The position numbers and the translations under genes are program-made. Below are positions 1-12,200 of a stretch of DNA of 64,000 nucleotides, piece after piece (positions within the stretch are counted from its first letter, which is position 1; the number at the start of each line of letters is the position of its first letter). The notes under the pieces were generated by a model. That model did not search any database. It was not told the DNA's origin and worked only from the letters and a program-made list of their open reading frames with translations. This DNA comes from Mallotus nudiflorus. Taxonomy: Eukaryota > Streptophyta > Magnoliopsida > Malpighiales > Euphorbiaceae. Location: positions 3,507,001 to 3,571,000 of the forward strand of contig CANTUR010000340.1 of NCBI GenBank assembly GCA_947683625.1. Reading direction: 5' to 3'.

Positions 1-1000
1 GCCCCGACTATCCTTTTCTACTACAATTAAGAGTGATACATGGATTTCATTCTCTTTTTATGTAGCAATTTTAGTTATGCCAATCAGCTTTCAACCCAGT
101 AATACTCAGGGATTTTAGATTCTAAGAGAACCCTTAATGACTAAATATTAACATCAATTGGCAACACAACCTCACACCTATACACTAGAGAGTACTAACT
201 AGCTCTTATTGATGCTCTAACAGTGGTCCTATATCCCTATAATGTGAATTATAGGTAGCTTGCCCAATTTTTGTAGTTCTCCAGTATCTTAACTAAGATC
301 CTTTTCACATTCTTATTTACCACTTCTATTGCTCCATTTGTCTATGCTCTATAAAGAGATAATCTATGATGTTAAATCTTATATTCCTCCAAAAAAATGG
401 TCATTTCTACTCTGAATTGAACACCATTATTAGTGGTGATATGATGAGGCAAATTGTATTTGTAAATTACATTCTTTTCTATGAACCTTGCCATCTATTT
501 GGTTCCAATAGTTATGGAGAATTCTACTTCGACCCACTTAGAGAAGTATTCAATTGCTAATATAACATAGCGATGACCATTATATGGCTTTAGCCTTATC
601 TCTTCGATGATATCAATTCCCCAAATTGTGAATGGCCAAGGAGAGGTCAATCCTTGAAGTTCCAAGGTAAATGGCTCAAAACACTATACAGTTGGCAATT
701 ATAGCATTTCTTTATATATTTCACATAATTTGCCTCCAAAGTTAGCTAGAAGTATCCTTGATGAGTTATTTTCTTAGCAAAGACTATTCTATTCATATGT
801 GGTCCATATACACCCTCATGAACTACTTCCATGATTTTTCATGCCTCATCCTTATTAACACATCTTAAATGTACTCTAGTTGGCATCCTCTTATATAACA
901 TATCATTATGGATGATGAATTATCAAGAAAACATCCTTAGTGACATTCTTTCTTTTCTATCGGCATCATTAGGGAATTGTCCTATCTCAAGATACTACTA
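1..1000 (-). pseudogene. Tat-type integrase remnant
   Basis: Reading the minus strand from about 1000 down, a zinc-binding segment carries H-E-G-V, later H, and C-Y-N-C (about 840-680). The catalytic core follows with WGID (about 630) holding the first acidic residue. The block around 440-400 that normally carries the second aspartate in a DNG motif reads NNG here, so that catalytic residue is lost. The third block (NGAIEVVNKNVKRIL, about 340-280) keeps the glutamate. The segment toward base 1 matches the usual YG-CEVVLP end of the core, with several stops. Integrase would insert the cDNA; this copy cannot be active. Confidence 0.8.
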
Positions 1001-1189
1001 TAGATCATGAAACCAAGGCTTTCTATGGGGTTGATCGACATTATTCTAATCTCTTCATAATAGGGAGTCTAATACTTTACTAGAAAATGAAGCTTAATCT
1101 CTACCTACTTTCCTCCTTACCATGTTAAAGCTAGAGTAGCCAAAGAATTTGCCATCTAGTTCTTTTCCTAAGGCAAGTGCATGAACTTA

Positions 1190-2130
1190 CATTGGGTGAA
1201 AGATAATAGATTCATGGCCGAGTAGTCTTAGTATAGTCTTAATATATCTTATCTCATTTCCCATTTATTAGAGATCTATTTCATTACCAATATCGAGTCT
1301 CCGTATATTGTGACCTCCTCTGCCCCCATATTCTTGGGTGCTTCCAGACCAAAGATGCAAACTTCATATTCAGCTTGATTGTTAGTGACTTTAAATTCCA
1401 ATCGCTTTTCCATAGGAATCATTTCTCCTTCTGGTAAGACTAGAATCACGCTAATACCTGCTTATTGAATGCACTATCAAAATACATTTTCCATGTCTAG
1501 ATTTCTATTGCCCTTAGATGCTCATCCGAAAATTCCAACTCCTATTCTTGTCCATCATTTACTAGATTTTGAGCCAAGAAGTCCACTATAGCTCTTTATT
1601 TTATCACCTTCTTTACCATACGGTCTATGTCAAATTTGGTAAGTAGGACCAACCATCTATTTCCCCATAAGAGAGGGAGTCTATTGAAGATACTTGAGAG
1701 GATCATGCTTAGAGATGACTTGAATTTTTTAAGATTAAAAGTATTGTCAGAGCTTCTTTGTTGCCCAAATTATAGCCAAACAAGCTCTCTCTACAAGACT
1801 GTAATTAGCTTTATATGGTAAGAGTTTCTTACTCATATAATACACAATATGCTCAACCCTTCCTTTTACCTCTTAAGCTAGCATTGCGCCAATCACATCC
1901 TTCTCTATTGCCAGATAGAGAATTAAAGGCTTACCTGGCCTCAGTGACTGTAAGATTGGGGGATTCATTAGATAATTCTTAATGGTTTCAAAACCTTGCT
2001 GACATTTATCATCCGAGATGACCGGCTGATCCTTCTTCAAGAGCTTAAAAGTTAGCTCACAGATGGTGGTCAGCTTGACTGTGAACCTACTGATGTATTA
2101 CAATCCTAATGAACTCTTTAACCTCTTTCT
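1190..2130 (-). pseudogene. RNase H and additional (aRNH-type) RNase H remnant of the Tat element
   Basis: At about 2110-1970 the minus strand reads like the RT/RNase H connection (FTVKLTTICELTFKLL, then QPVISDDKCQQGFETI). At about 1500-1340 it carries WKMYFDSAF and later TNNQAEYEVCIFGLEA, the signatures of the second, archaeal-type RNase H that marks Tat elements. Stops occur throughout, for example between the two domains. RNase H removes RNA from the RNA/DNA hybrid during reverse transcription. The domain boundaries are approximate because the frame changes. Confidence 0.7.
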
Positions 2131-2750
2131 CATTCTTTGGTGCAAACATTTCTGTAATCTCTCTAACTTTTTTAGGATCCACCTCTATGCCTCTCTAGCT
2201 AACAATATGCCCTAGCAGCTTTATAGAGGTTACCTTAAAAACACATTTCATTAGATTGAACTTGAGATTATACTTTTTAGCTCTTGCTAAGAACTTGTCT
2301 AGAGCCTCAAAATTCCCCTCTCTAGTTGGAGATTTTACCATCTTGTCATCCATATAAACCTCTATCTCTTTATGAACCATATCATTTAACAACATGGTGG
2401 CCATCCTCTGATAAGTAGCTTCTACATTTTTTAACCCAAATAGCATGATTGTAAAGCAATAAACACCCTATTCAATGGTGAAAGAAATCTTCAACTTGTC
2501 AATCACTACCATTATAATCTGGTTGTATCTTAAAAAACTATCCATAAAGGAGTACATCACACCAGAAGCTGCATTATTGACTAAGGTATCAATATGTGGT
2601 AAAGGAAAATCATCCTTTGGAAAAGCCTTCTTTAGATCCTTGTAGTCTGCACACATCTTGACTCTCCCATCCTTCTTAGAAATTGAAACTATGTTGGCTA
2701 GCCACTAGGTGTCATCTACCACATCTAAGAACTTTGCTTTCAATTGTTTC
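2131..2750 (-). pseudogene. Reverse transcriptase remnant of the Tat element
   Basis: Two open blocks carry RT signatures. 2656-2468 reads MCADYKDLKKAFPKDDFPLP, the family's CVDYRDLN-A-PKD-FPLP region, then IDTLVNNAAS. 2446-2195 reads MLFGLKNVEATYQRM followed by EVYMDDKMVKS, where YMDD is the catalytic site with both aspartates, then LKFNLMKCVF and LGHIVS. The first block ends in a different frame from the second, so at least one frameshift lies between them. Both catalytic aspartates survive, but the enzyme is broken by shifts and stops. Confidence 0.85.
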
Positions 2751-4140
2751 TCCACTTCTTCTTTGATTAAGAGAGCCCACTATGGCCTTAATCTCCTCTT
2801 TTTATGTTTTTGTCAATGTGACATAAGAATATATGGGGATCTTGTGCTCTGTGATCTCTCTATTAATCCCAAGCATATCCTCATAGCCCCAAGCAAATAC
2901 TTTTTGTCTTTTTTAGTGTTTCTTTCATTTTTTCTCTCTTATCAAGAGTCACGTTAGACGTAATAAGTATATTCTTAGGGTTATCACATGTGCCTAAATT
3001 AAATGATTCAGTTTGCATTGAATTAATGTCAAACATATGCTTAAAATAATCATTATAAATAGAATAACCATTAGGAAAAACATCACACAAATAAGAAAAG
3101 TCGGACCTTATGGCATTAACTTTAGAAAAGAAAGTGTCATCGGTTTCAAAGAAGTTAGAGAGAGAAATGTCAAGGTCATCATAAAAAACATCCATGATGA
3201 AATTAAGAACATAGGATTCAAAGTTGAATTCCTCTTCCTGGTTAGCAACATCCTTCAGCTCCATTGCAGGAATGTCCTTTTCTAACTTTTAAGTTAGCAC
3301 TAATTCCTCCACTATCAGCTCCTCAATAGCAACTTCATTAATCCCAATCACATGTTTGGCAAAAATTTTAAGGCTAGGAACCAATTTCTCAATAATTATA
3401 AAATGCTCAAGAGCTCCTTTGTAGGGATAGTTAGTGCCTTCCTCTACAAATGTTTCCCATAGCATCTTCTTCATCTTCAGTTTAGCTTTTGCTTTATTCT
3501 TCCTAGACTCTCCCTTAGCTTCTTCCTGTTCATAAGACTTATCTACTTTTAGATACTTTACCCCGTGCTTTAAGATTAGCACTTTAGGTTCAATAAACTC
3601 AAGTGGGCCCTTCTAATTCATGCTCTTTATCATACTCACAATTTATAGATTCAAGTCATCTTCATAGAATATGCAAACCTTAAAACTCGAACTGACTAGA
3701 ATTTCACTAGGAGTTAACCTCAAAGCAGTGATAGCAGCTTCAATTTCTACTGTGATAGTGACTACCTTTCCTTCATATGGAAATTTAATTTGCTGATGGA
3801 TAGTAGACAACACTCATCCCAAAGGATGAAACCATGGCCTCCCTAGAAAAATGGCAAAAGTGACTAGAATATCAATGACATACATGTTGACCCAAACCTC
3901 AATAAGTACATTTTTAACCAACACTCTGAAAGTTCCTTTAACTAGCCTTTTCATATCATCATAGGCTTTGATGACCACATTAGATGGCTTCAAATTAGCT
4001 ATTTTCAATCCTAACTTTGAAAGAATTTTTAAAGGAAAAACATTAATGGCTAACGCATTATCAGCCATAACATAACTTGTTAATTTCCCTTTCACCTTAG
4101 CTTTTATGAATAAGGCTTTGCTATGGTCCCTTCCTTCCAA
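2751..4140 (-). pseudogene. Aspartic protease and protease-RT linker remnant
   Basis: 4140-3814 (108 codons) matches the Tat protease: YVMADNALAINVFPLKILSK stands where the family has an active-site D-(N/T/G)-(G/A)-S motif followed by N-(I/V)-(L/F)P, and it ends with IFLGRPWFHPLG, the typical I-LGR-W-H strand. 3582-3289 and 3264-2881 are linker. The latter ends with ESFNLGTCDNPKNI...KREKMKETLKK, recognisable as the NLGT-(E/D)-P-K...EE-(R/K) stretch just before RT. The conserved G-S of the active site is replaced by ALA, so activity is unlikely. The 41-bp duplication described separately lies at the start of this block. Confidence 0.7.
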
Positions 4141-4181
4141 GCTTTTATGAACAAGGCTTTGCTATGGTCCCTTCCTTCCAA
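4100..4181. repeat. 41-bp direct tandem duplication
   Basis: 4100-4140 (GCTTTTATGAATAAGGCTTT...) and 4141-4181 (GCTTTTATGAACAAGGCTTT...) differ at one base by eye. Because 41 is not a multiple of three, the duplication shifts the gag-protease reading frame. Confidence 0.9.
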
Positions 4182-5700
4182 GGGTAGGTCATTATTTGTA
4201 AAAATAATTGCTCCCAAAGGGCTTTTTGTCAACAAATTTGTTCTAGAGTATGGGTTGAGGGGATCTTCTTATGATTAAGGGCCATAACCAGTGCTTCCCG
4301 ATGGGCTCGAAAGTTCATAAGCAATTCCCAAACACTACCAAGAGTTTTCTTATCTATTTTGGTCTCAATAGCTTCCTTAGCTTTCTCATCTTTCTTTGGT
4401 TCTTCTTTTAAATTGACTTTCTCTTTTTCTGGTTCAGCATCTTTCGCTTCCTCCCTTTTCTCAAGCTTCTCAACTAATTGGGCCATCTTCCCTTCATTAT
4501 TTTTCTAGAGTTCAGTTGTTTCCTCTCTTTTATCATTGAAATTCCAAATGTCTAAAACATTCACATAAAGCTCCATAGATTGTTGGTTCATGTCAAGGTC
4601 TTTTAGTTATGGTTTTAGTGGTGGGTATCGCATTAATAAATGAATTAAGGACTTGTTCCTTCGTTATGCTAGTATTCATCATCAGGATGCATAGGTTCGA
4701 TAGTGGTACATTTTGGTGGTTCAATAAAGAGTTATTTTTGGTGTTTGGTTTTCTAGTTTCAAGGTCAATTATTTTGCCTAAATCAATCAAATTTTAAACC
4801 TTATGCTTCAGGGGGGTGCAACTATCAGTGTCGTGTCTAATGTTTTGATGGTATTTGTAGTATAATTTTAGGTTAGCATTTGGAAAAGGAAGTCTTTAAG
4901 GTAAGGGTCACAATAGGTTATTTTCAATCAACTTCTTTAAGGCTTTGGACAGAGATCTTCCCAAGTTACAAAACCTTCTAGACTGTCTAACAATATTAAT
5001 CTATATATTATTGCTCAGCTAAATTCCACTGTTGGATCCAATCACTTCTTTGCTAGCAAGTCTCCTACTAAAGAACTTATTTTATTGTGCTAAGTCGAAT
5101 TCTTTCTGCACCCCAAATCTATATAGTTCTTCAAAGTTCTAAATCCTCAAATCTTTTAGCTTTTTAAAGAGTGGGAGTATACATCCTTCTATCGCTATCA
5201 CTAACTGATATGATTATGTGAGTTAGTGCTTCATTTATGCCAATTTTGCTCTCTACCTAATCAAGTAATTAGTGAAAGATTCATTGAATTTTTGCTTTGT
5301 ATATTATAGGTCTTTCAAAGATGCTTCCATTTGAATATTTAGACTATATTGCTTTACAAATATAGTGCATAATCCCTCTTAGTTAGTTTGGATATAGGAT
5401 TCCAAAGCATAATACCATTTGATGGGGGCTTCTTTCAAAGACAGAGGAAATTGCTTCACAATCTATGCCTTTGTCAAACCAATCATCTTCATGTGAGTCA
5501 CATATTGCTTTAGATGTAAATAGGGATCCTCAGTGCTAGTGAATTTCTTTATGTCAAAGAACTTAAGCTTCTATCATAGAGGGTCATCATCCTCATCCAA
5601 ACTAAAATCAGAGTAGTTCATCGGAGCATTTATCTTCTTCTCTTTTATCATTAATTACATTTTGAGCCATGGTCTTGGTCATATCTTAGCCTAGTTAAAC
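4182..5700 (-). pseudogene. gag remnant of the Tat element
   Basis: Around 5420-5250 the minus strand keeps the retrotransposon gag core: a WY...LE block, then YSLNIQMEASLKDL and KQKFNESFTNYLIR, matching the plant gag pattern YN-(D/E)M-TL-LE-KQ-ESF-Y--RW. Downstream, 4486-4229 is a charged, lysine/glutamate-rich stretch (MAQLVEKLEKREEAKDAEPE) ending before the protease. In-frame stops are frequent. Gag would form the particle that packages element RNA. I see no clean CCHC zinc knuckle. Confidence 0.7.
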
Positions 5701-6814
5701 TTTTCCACTTTTTTCATAATGTTTATATTCACATTCTGTTTGGCTATAGGCTCTGCCACTAAAATTTCCTGATCATCCTCTCTTTCTCATATTTTAGAGT
5801 CTTTAGCATCTAGATCAAAATGGTTATGGCTAAGGTGTTGGTGGTTCTTATCTAACTGATCCCCTCATTTTAGCCATGATCTCTTGCATAATTTCCTAGG
5901 TCCATTCAGCCATTTTGGTTTTCAAATGTTCTTTGAAGGCCTTAGAATTGAATCCTACCATCTCAGTTTCTCTAGAAATCCTAACCAGATGGCCAGTGTC
6001 AGATCGCTTTGAACTGGAAGACTATTGTGAATCTATATCTGCAATTACTGTTGATTATAAATATGCATAACATGTATGGATAAGATGCAGGTTCAATGAA
6101 AAAAAGGAAATCAACATATATTGTATTTACACATAATAATAAGAGACAAAATATAAAGCTTTTAAATGGTATCTCCACCCTTCTTACTTGCACACACATG
6201 TTCACTAGTGAGTTCTTTGTCCTAAGATTGTTGTTCTGAGTTTTAATTATCAGCAAGGGATAATAAAACCAACGGATGCAAGACAACTCTTAAGATAGTA
6301 AGTAGTAATTTCTTCAAATAATTCCAAAGTCATTTTTAATTGCCAAGAATGATATCAAAGGCCCACCTTGTCAAGATCCATATGTAATGGGCTAAAATAG
6401 GCATGAGAGGCCCATCTTGGTAGAGTTTGTTTATAATGGGCTTGGGCCTTATTCAAAGAATTACCATATGGAATCAAACACATGCATTTGGGAAAAATTC
6501 TAATAGAAATTACTAAGTCATTACATGAGTTGAGTCTCAGTTAATAAGGTTTGGCTTTTAAAGTTATATACCTTCATTACGTCTCCCTACTCAAGGGTCC
6601 ATACAATGTGAATATGTACATGCTATGAGTGATAATAATTGAATACTCCACCACTAGGTCTGAGTGAAACACAGATAGCAAAGCAAAGACCATTGTCAGT
6701 TTATTTGGGACTTAGTGTGTATATTGTGTAAAAACATTTAGTGAATGCAAGAAAAGGAAATAAAGAAATAATCAAAGATGATAAATTATAAAACACGTGG
6801 AATCAGTTTCTGTA
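5701..6814 (-). other. Untranslated leader of the Tat element, no gene seen
   Basis: This lies between the gag remnant and the primer-binding site. On the minus strand it is the 5' leader. It contains short runs such as AGGCCCATCTTG repeated with variation near 6360 and 6410, but no open frame with recognisable similarity. Confidence 0.5.
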
Positions 6815-6832
6815 TCCCCAGTTGAGTCGCCA
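6815..6832 (-). promoter_or_regulatory. Primer-binding site, arginine-tRNA type
   Basis: The minus strand reads TGGCGACTCAACTGGGGA. This is the Tat/Ogre-type primer site, with one or two changes from the common TGGCGACTC(C/T)(A/G)CTGGGGA. It fixes the inner edge of the 5' LTR at about 6833. Confidence 0.8.
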
Positions 6833-8790
6833 TTATAGGCGGCAGGGTTAAGCGCACTCCCAAGTGTTTAGAAACCACGACACTGTGTGAGCTCATGGCC
6901 CATTAGCAAATAAAAAATGAGCTTGGGGACCAAAATGGAGATGGAGTCACCACCCGGATGAAAGCTGGGACACATTATAGCAACTAGATTCCATGGAGGT
7001 TCCTAGAAGCCGTCATCCAAGATCAGATTTAAAAACTAGGTATGGGCTTTTAGAATGCCCATCTAACCTTACAATTGGCCTCCATGTGTGTTTCATATTT
7101 TATTACCTTTGATTATTAAATTATTTTCTTATTTAGTATGCATTGCAATTGTTTCCAATTTTATGTTTCAATCTGAGTTTGCATATTAGTCCTATTTTTA
7201 TGCCAATAGCTTGACATACATCACAAATAAAATAAATAATAATAATTTACAAACATATATTTCAAATAAATAGGGGAAAGGATTAAGGATTACAATGCGT
7301 TGTTCAAAGAAAATGTAAAATAAATAGAAAATAAAACATACATAAACAAAAAATAAACTAATTATTTATATAAATAAAACCTCTTAAGAACTAATTAATA
7401 GAATAACTATTTGATGATTAAAAATCACCAAATAATTCTTGCAATAAACACAAGTTAGCCTCATCTCACAAAATAATAATATTATCCATAAAATAATTAA
7501 CAAATAATATTCATAGGAAATAGAAATAAAATAACAAAGTAGTTCGTAAAAATCACAATAATATTCATACAATAATAATATTAAACAACATAGTAATCAT
7601 GTATAAAATCAAGATATATAACAAGAAAAAATATAGGAATTATGCAAAATATACAAAATAAGAATTAAAATCAAAATAGAATGGTGCAGGATTCTGATGA
7701 AGCGGTGATGCCTCTTCTCCTAACTAAGAGGTGATATAATATTGCTGCAACACGAAAGGGCAATGCCTCTTTAATAGACCTAAAAAATGAACTACATTTT
7801 TTAGCTTCTAAGAAACTCAATATTTATGTAAATAAACTAAGATTGATACAAATATGCAAAGATCAACTATAAATACTTAGTCTTTCATACAATCATACTT
7901 TACATATGACTTTAAATAAGCAATAAAACTCAAGAGAATAAGCAAAAGAGTAATAAATCAAAGCTTTTAATGAAATGAAGAATTTAAAACTTAAAACAAG
8001 GGACTCTCATTGATTTGAACGAAGTTGATGCTCCTAACTAAGCTCTAAGAGCTTGGTTGGTTGATTTAGGTGCTTGGAATGCAAGGGAGCCTTCCTTCTT
8101 CTTAAGAAATCAAGTCCTTATATCCAAAAGTCCTATGCTTCTTCCTCTTCTTCTTCTCCTCTTTTTCTTTCTTTTTCTTTTCTCTCCCTTTTTCTCTCTA
8201 TTTTTCTTTTTTAGAGACCAAAGTCTAGTAAAAAGCCACAAGTAAAAAAAAAAGTTCTCTCTCTTATGCCCACACTCTCTCTTTTAAAGCCTCTCCCCCT
8301 TTTTCCTTTCCAATTCCTAACCAAACCACTCTCACCCTCGCCCATATGTTTTTCATCATTCCATATGCTCTTCTCTCTCTTTTTTCTTCTTTTTTTTCTT
8401 TTCTTTGGCATCTAAAAATGCCCTAAAGTAGAGGCAGGTGGGTTTTAACTGCTATTATTAATGGCATTTAATGCTATAAAGGGTGGTTCTGAAGAGGTGC
8501 CGCCTCTTTTATAAAGCATTGCCTCACTGATGCTCAGGGTAAAGAGGCAATGCCTCTTCGTTGAGGTGATTACCTCTTCACCTAGGATAGGTGTGGGCCT
8601 TTTGGCTTTTAAGGCTTAGGCTTGGTGTTTTAGGCTTGGATTTGGTGTTTTGGGTTTTCGAGTCTATTTTAGAGAATTTTCAAGCTTTCCTTGCATTCCA
8701 AACTTGTATTTTCTCATCATCGGGCTTTTGTTATGGGTTAATCAAACTAAAGGTGTCCATAATGGTCCAAAATAGGAATGTGAGAATTTA
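6833..8790 (-). mobile_element. Probable 5' LTR of the Tat element, outer edge uncertain
   Basis: On the minus strand this is immediately upstream of the primer-binding site. The inner part (about 6840-6990) carries the GGTGGTGACTCCATCTC and CCTGCCGCC blocks often seen just before this primer site in Tat elements. Further out are polypyrimidine tracts on the plus strand (8130-8410) and short hairpins. No terminal TG/CA pair or target duplication could be fixed, and the 3' LTR is outside the window, so the outer limit is a guess. Confidence 0.45.
8492..8578. repeat. Cluster of three short hairpins (GAGG...CCTC)
   Basis: Three near-palindromes follow each other: AAGAGGTGCCGCCTCTT (8492-8508), AAGAGGCAATGCCTCTT (8542-8558) and GAGGTGATTACCTC (8563-8576). 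Related half-sites occur near 7710-7732 and 7765. They lie in the probable LTR. Confidence 0.7.
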
Positions 8791-10071
8791 TGTAATATAC
8801 AAATTTATATTATTAATTAAAATTATATTTATTATCCACAATCAAAATGATATAGTTTTGGGTAATGATAGGTCATTTTAATTATTATATGTATATATGT
8901 ATATATATACAAACAATAATAAATAATAATTCTAATAATATTATTTACCTCATTACTTTTAAATAACATTAATATGATTAAATTACTTTACAAAAATAAT
9001 AATTAATAAATTATTAAATATAATAATAGGAATGTATTTTAATTAATAAAAATAACTTATCTTCTCATATTTTTTATTGTAAGATCACTATTTACTTCAA
9101 TCAAAATGACGTACTTTTGCGCAAAATTACATCATTGTAGTTATCTATAATATATGTCTATATATTATTATATAGCAAAATAATAATTTTAATAATATCA
9201 TTTACCTCATTAATTTTAGATAATATCAATAAGATTATATCGCTTAATTACATTAATAATTAATAATTTATTAAATGTAATAATATAATTTAGCTCATTA
9301 ATTTTAAATAACATTAGTAAGATTATATTACTAACTAAAAATAATAATTCATAAGTTATCAAATATAATAATAACAACACATTTTAATTAAAAATTATAA
9401 AATTTGAAATTATACAATGTTAATTTTCTTATTTGCATATTTTTAGTTTAAATTGAAATATAATGGACATTCCACATTTTTACTTCTTATTGATAATAAT
9501 AATAATAATAATAATTTTCTTATTTCTCATATTTTAAGTTTAAATTGCATTGTAATGGACATTTCACATTCTTATTTTTTAATTGAATTATTTAAAATTA
9601 TGTAATGTGAATTTTTTATTTTTATATTTTAAGTTCAAATTGTAATATAATAGACATTTTCTATTTATACTTGTTAATTGAATAATAATAGTAGTAGTAG
9701 TAGCAGTAGTAGTAGTAGCAACAACAACAGTTATAGCACTAGCAGCATTAGTAGTAGTATTAGTATTAGTATTAGTATTAATACTGGTAGTAATAATGAT
9801 AATAATATTAATAATAATAAAATTAATAAAAATATTTTGTTAACAAATTATTTATTATATTTTAATTACAAAACATATTAATTTTTATCATATATTATTA
9901 TACATATGTATATTACTTGACAATATAATTAAAAGTATATATTTTAAGTCACTATTTACTACTATTTATTAAAATCTATGTATTACTTATTAAATTAATA
10001 TTCGGTATTGTATTCTTTTTTCGGTTGAATACAGTTTGGTATGGTTCGGTAGTTTCTTAATTCGATTTTTC
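8791..10071. other. AT-rich stretch with trinucleotide microsatellites, no gene
   Basis: This is very AT-rich DNA with repeated short variants of TTTACCTCATTA-like text (8946, 9204, 9287) and TTTTAAGTTTAAATTG-like text (9440, 9530, 9630), which suggests old local duplications. An ATA run occupies 9493-9515. 9681-9820 is a mixed AGT/AGC/ACA/ATT trinucleotide tract; its serine/asparagine open frame is an artefact of the repeat. Confidence 0.6.
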
Positions 10072-10076
10072 ATAAA
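10072..10076. repeat. Target-site duplication ATAAA (left)
   Basis: ATAAA directly precedes the 5' LTR and is repeated at 19272-19276 directly after the 3' LTR. The five-base size is normal for Ty3/Gypsy insertion. Confidence 0.92.
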
Positions 10077-10444
10077 TGATACCATCTAGAATGTTCCCAC
10101 CTAATTAGGGGTCCTCCACCCCCCTAAATAGGAACACATGGACAAAGGAGAAGACAGATTCATCTAAGGAACTACCTCAAAGAGGAATCCTAACTGAAGT
10201 AGGAACATTCTCCCATAAGGATTCCTATTCCTCCCAGGTTTGAGTATCACTATATATAACACCATATACCGCTCATAAGGGGACATCTCATTCACACATA
10301 TTCAAGCTATCTTTCCTCTACCCGCTTTCTATTCCCTAACTTAGGCATCGGAGTGTTTGTGGGGATTCCCCCCACCTCTCACCTTGCCCTCTGTTCAGTG
10401 CCTTGCAGGACGTTCAGCCTAGGAGTCCAGAAAATCAGTTATCA
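10077..10444 (+). repeat. 5' LTR of the Retand-like element
   Basis: It is 368 bp, begins TGATACCATC and ends AATCAGTTATCA. A TATA-like box (CACTATATATAACACC) lies near 10248-10263. The end is fixed by the primer-binding site two bases downstream. Confidence 0.95.
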
Positions 10445-10446
10445 AG

Positions 10447-10463
10447 TGGCGTCGTCTGTGGGA
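10447..10463 (+). promoter_or_regulatory. Primer-binding site of the Retand-like element
   Basis: TGGCGTCGTCTGTGGGA differs by one base from the TGGCGCCGTCTGTGGGA primer site common in plant Gypsy elements. It begins two bases after the LTR. Confidence 0.85.
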
Positions 10464-10515
10464 ACTCCTTGGGAAAAGCCATTCATTCACTTGCTAAGCT
10501 AAGGACACCTTCACC

Positions 10516-12200
10516 ATGACTTCCAGCCCACCTCCGGCCCAAATTCCTGAGGGCGGCACTAATCCTTCTGCACCCATCCCTTCGACTGACCTTTCAAGCC
10601 CTTTCCCAGCAATAATACCACTGCCCACCTTGCAGCTTGTTAGGGCCACATCCGGTCATGCACCTTTACCTCCGGAAAACACCCCGAGATACCAGTCCTT
10701 GAGAACAGATCTCCCATATTATGCTCCGTTGCAGCACCATCGATCAATACCCTTAATACCTTTTCCAAGCCTACTAGAAACACCAGCAGTAACCACTCCA
10801 AACCTAAACACAGTAACCCAAACACTTGGCCTTGACCAAGCAAGCAAAAAGGCCATGATAAAAAATATTCAGGCACAAATAACCTTGATGCAACAACAGC
10901 TAAGCGTTATAATATAGAGCGAGCATACTGAACTAGCTCTAAATAATGATAATGCAGCACCCCGACAGGCTCTAGGGACAAGCACAGGGAAGGGTAAAGC
11001 ACTAGAAGGGGAGTGTAGTTCATCCATCCCAGCTCTTGATGATTCGAAATTAGCACAGAAGGTTGAGGAAGCAATAAACAAGGCCCATACTAAACCTAGA
11101 AAGGAAGAAGAATGGGTGATGGATAGCAGAACTCCGTTTGTCAGCAGAATAATTCAAACGGAGATTCCTAGGAAGTTCAGAATCCTGCAGCTCGATCAGG
11201 AGACCCTATTAGTCATATATCTGCTTTCCGAACAAAGATGCTGCTCCAGAATGTGAACGATGGAATCATGTGCAGAGTCTTCCCAAGTACACTCACAAGA
11301 GCGCCCAAAAATGGTTTCATTAGCTCCCGGAGAATTCTGTCACTTCTTTTGAAGACCTAGCTGAGCAGTTCCGTATTAGATTCATCACCAATATCCCTCA
11401 TGCCAAAAACATCAACGACCTCCATGTGTGCCGGCAGGAAGCTGATGAATCTCTACAAAGTTACCTTGACCGTTTCAATAAAATAGCTATACAGATTGAG
11501 CACCTCGTTGATGAAGTCGCCATAGAAGCTTTGAAAAATGGCACTAGACTCGGCAAGCTAAAAGACAAATTAATGACTAAAGAACCGAGTACCTTTGCCG
11601 AGGCAATGGCGATAGCGGTTCAGATGATAAAGATGGACGAGGATAGGAGGATGCGTCGGGAAGATGATAAGCCACTGACTAGAGATGAACGGCCAAAGCA
11701 GAGACGAGTAAGCTTCCTAAAAATGAATTTCAGAGCTTCGGCAGACATATTTGATAGGGAAGCAGATAGATATACACCCTTGAACACTTCTCGATCAAGG
11801 ATCCTCATGTGGGTCAGGCAGAATAGAGTGGAAATTACACCGGCCAAAAGAATTAGCCCAAGCCGGAGATTTACTCGTGATAGAAGCCAGTACTGCGAGT
11901 ACCACAGAGAATACAGCCATAACACAGAAGGCTGCAGAGAACTGAAGAGTGCCATAGAAAAACTAGTGCAGTGGGGAAAGCTTGATAATTTCACTGACTC
12001 ACCGAGGAGACGCAGAAACACGAAAAACCATGACCGTGACAAAGTTGAGGCAAAGAAAGCTAGGAAAGAACCGATCGGAACGATCAATATGATTGTGGGA
12101 GGAGAAAACATCGGGAAACGATTAAAATGCACTAGAGGAGGAAAAACGATACCCGGTAAAAGCGACAACATTCTTAACTCGGAAGACAATTCGCATATAC
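10516..12200 (+). pseudogene. gag of the Retand-like element, frameshifted
   Basis: The likely start is the ATG at 10516 (MTSSPPPAQIPEGGTNPSAP), a proline/serine-rich N-terminus that hits TAG at 10915. The gag core continues in other frames: RVFPSTLTRAPKNG (about 11270), then from about 11350 to 11426 and on in a third frame FEDLAEQFRIRF, QEADESLQSYLDRFNKIA and ALKNGTR. These match the plant gag consensus (W--L---SI-SF--L---F...Q---ESL--Y--RF). At about 11895-11940 is the zinc knuckle variant CEYHREYSHNTEGC, followed by the K--IE-L---G-L helix that is typical of Tat gag. At least two frameshifts plus the stop make it non-functional as it stands. Confidence 0.85.

Larger units (their letters stand above)
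1..6832 (-). mobile_element. Ty3/Gypsy retrotransposon remnant, Tat lineage, 3' end cut by window edge
   Basis: On the minus strand the order is primer-binding site (6815-6832), leader, gag (about 5.7-4.2 kb), protease (about 4.1-3.8 kb), RT (about 2.7-2.1 kb), RNase H and a second RNase H-like domain (about 2.1-1.2 kb), then integrase running off base 1. This is the Ty3/Gypsy order. The extra RNase H between RNase H and integrase, together with the TGGCGACTC...TGGGGA primer site, is known for the Tat/Ogre group, which supports that lineage. Every domain is broken by stops and shifts. The 3' LTR lies outside the window, so no LTR comparison can be made. Confidence 0.85.

Noticed and set aside
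11620..12189. 189-codon minus-strand frame
   Set aside because: It is a shadow of the gag zinc-knuckle/protease region in the opposite frame.
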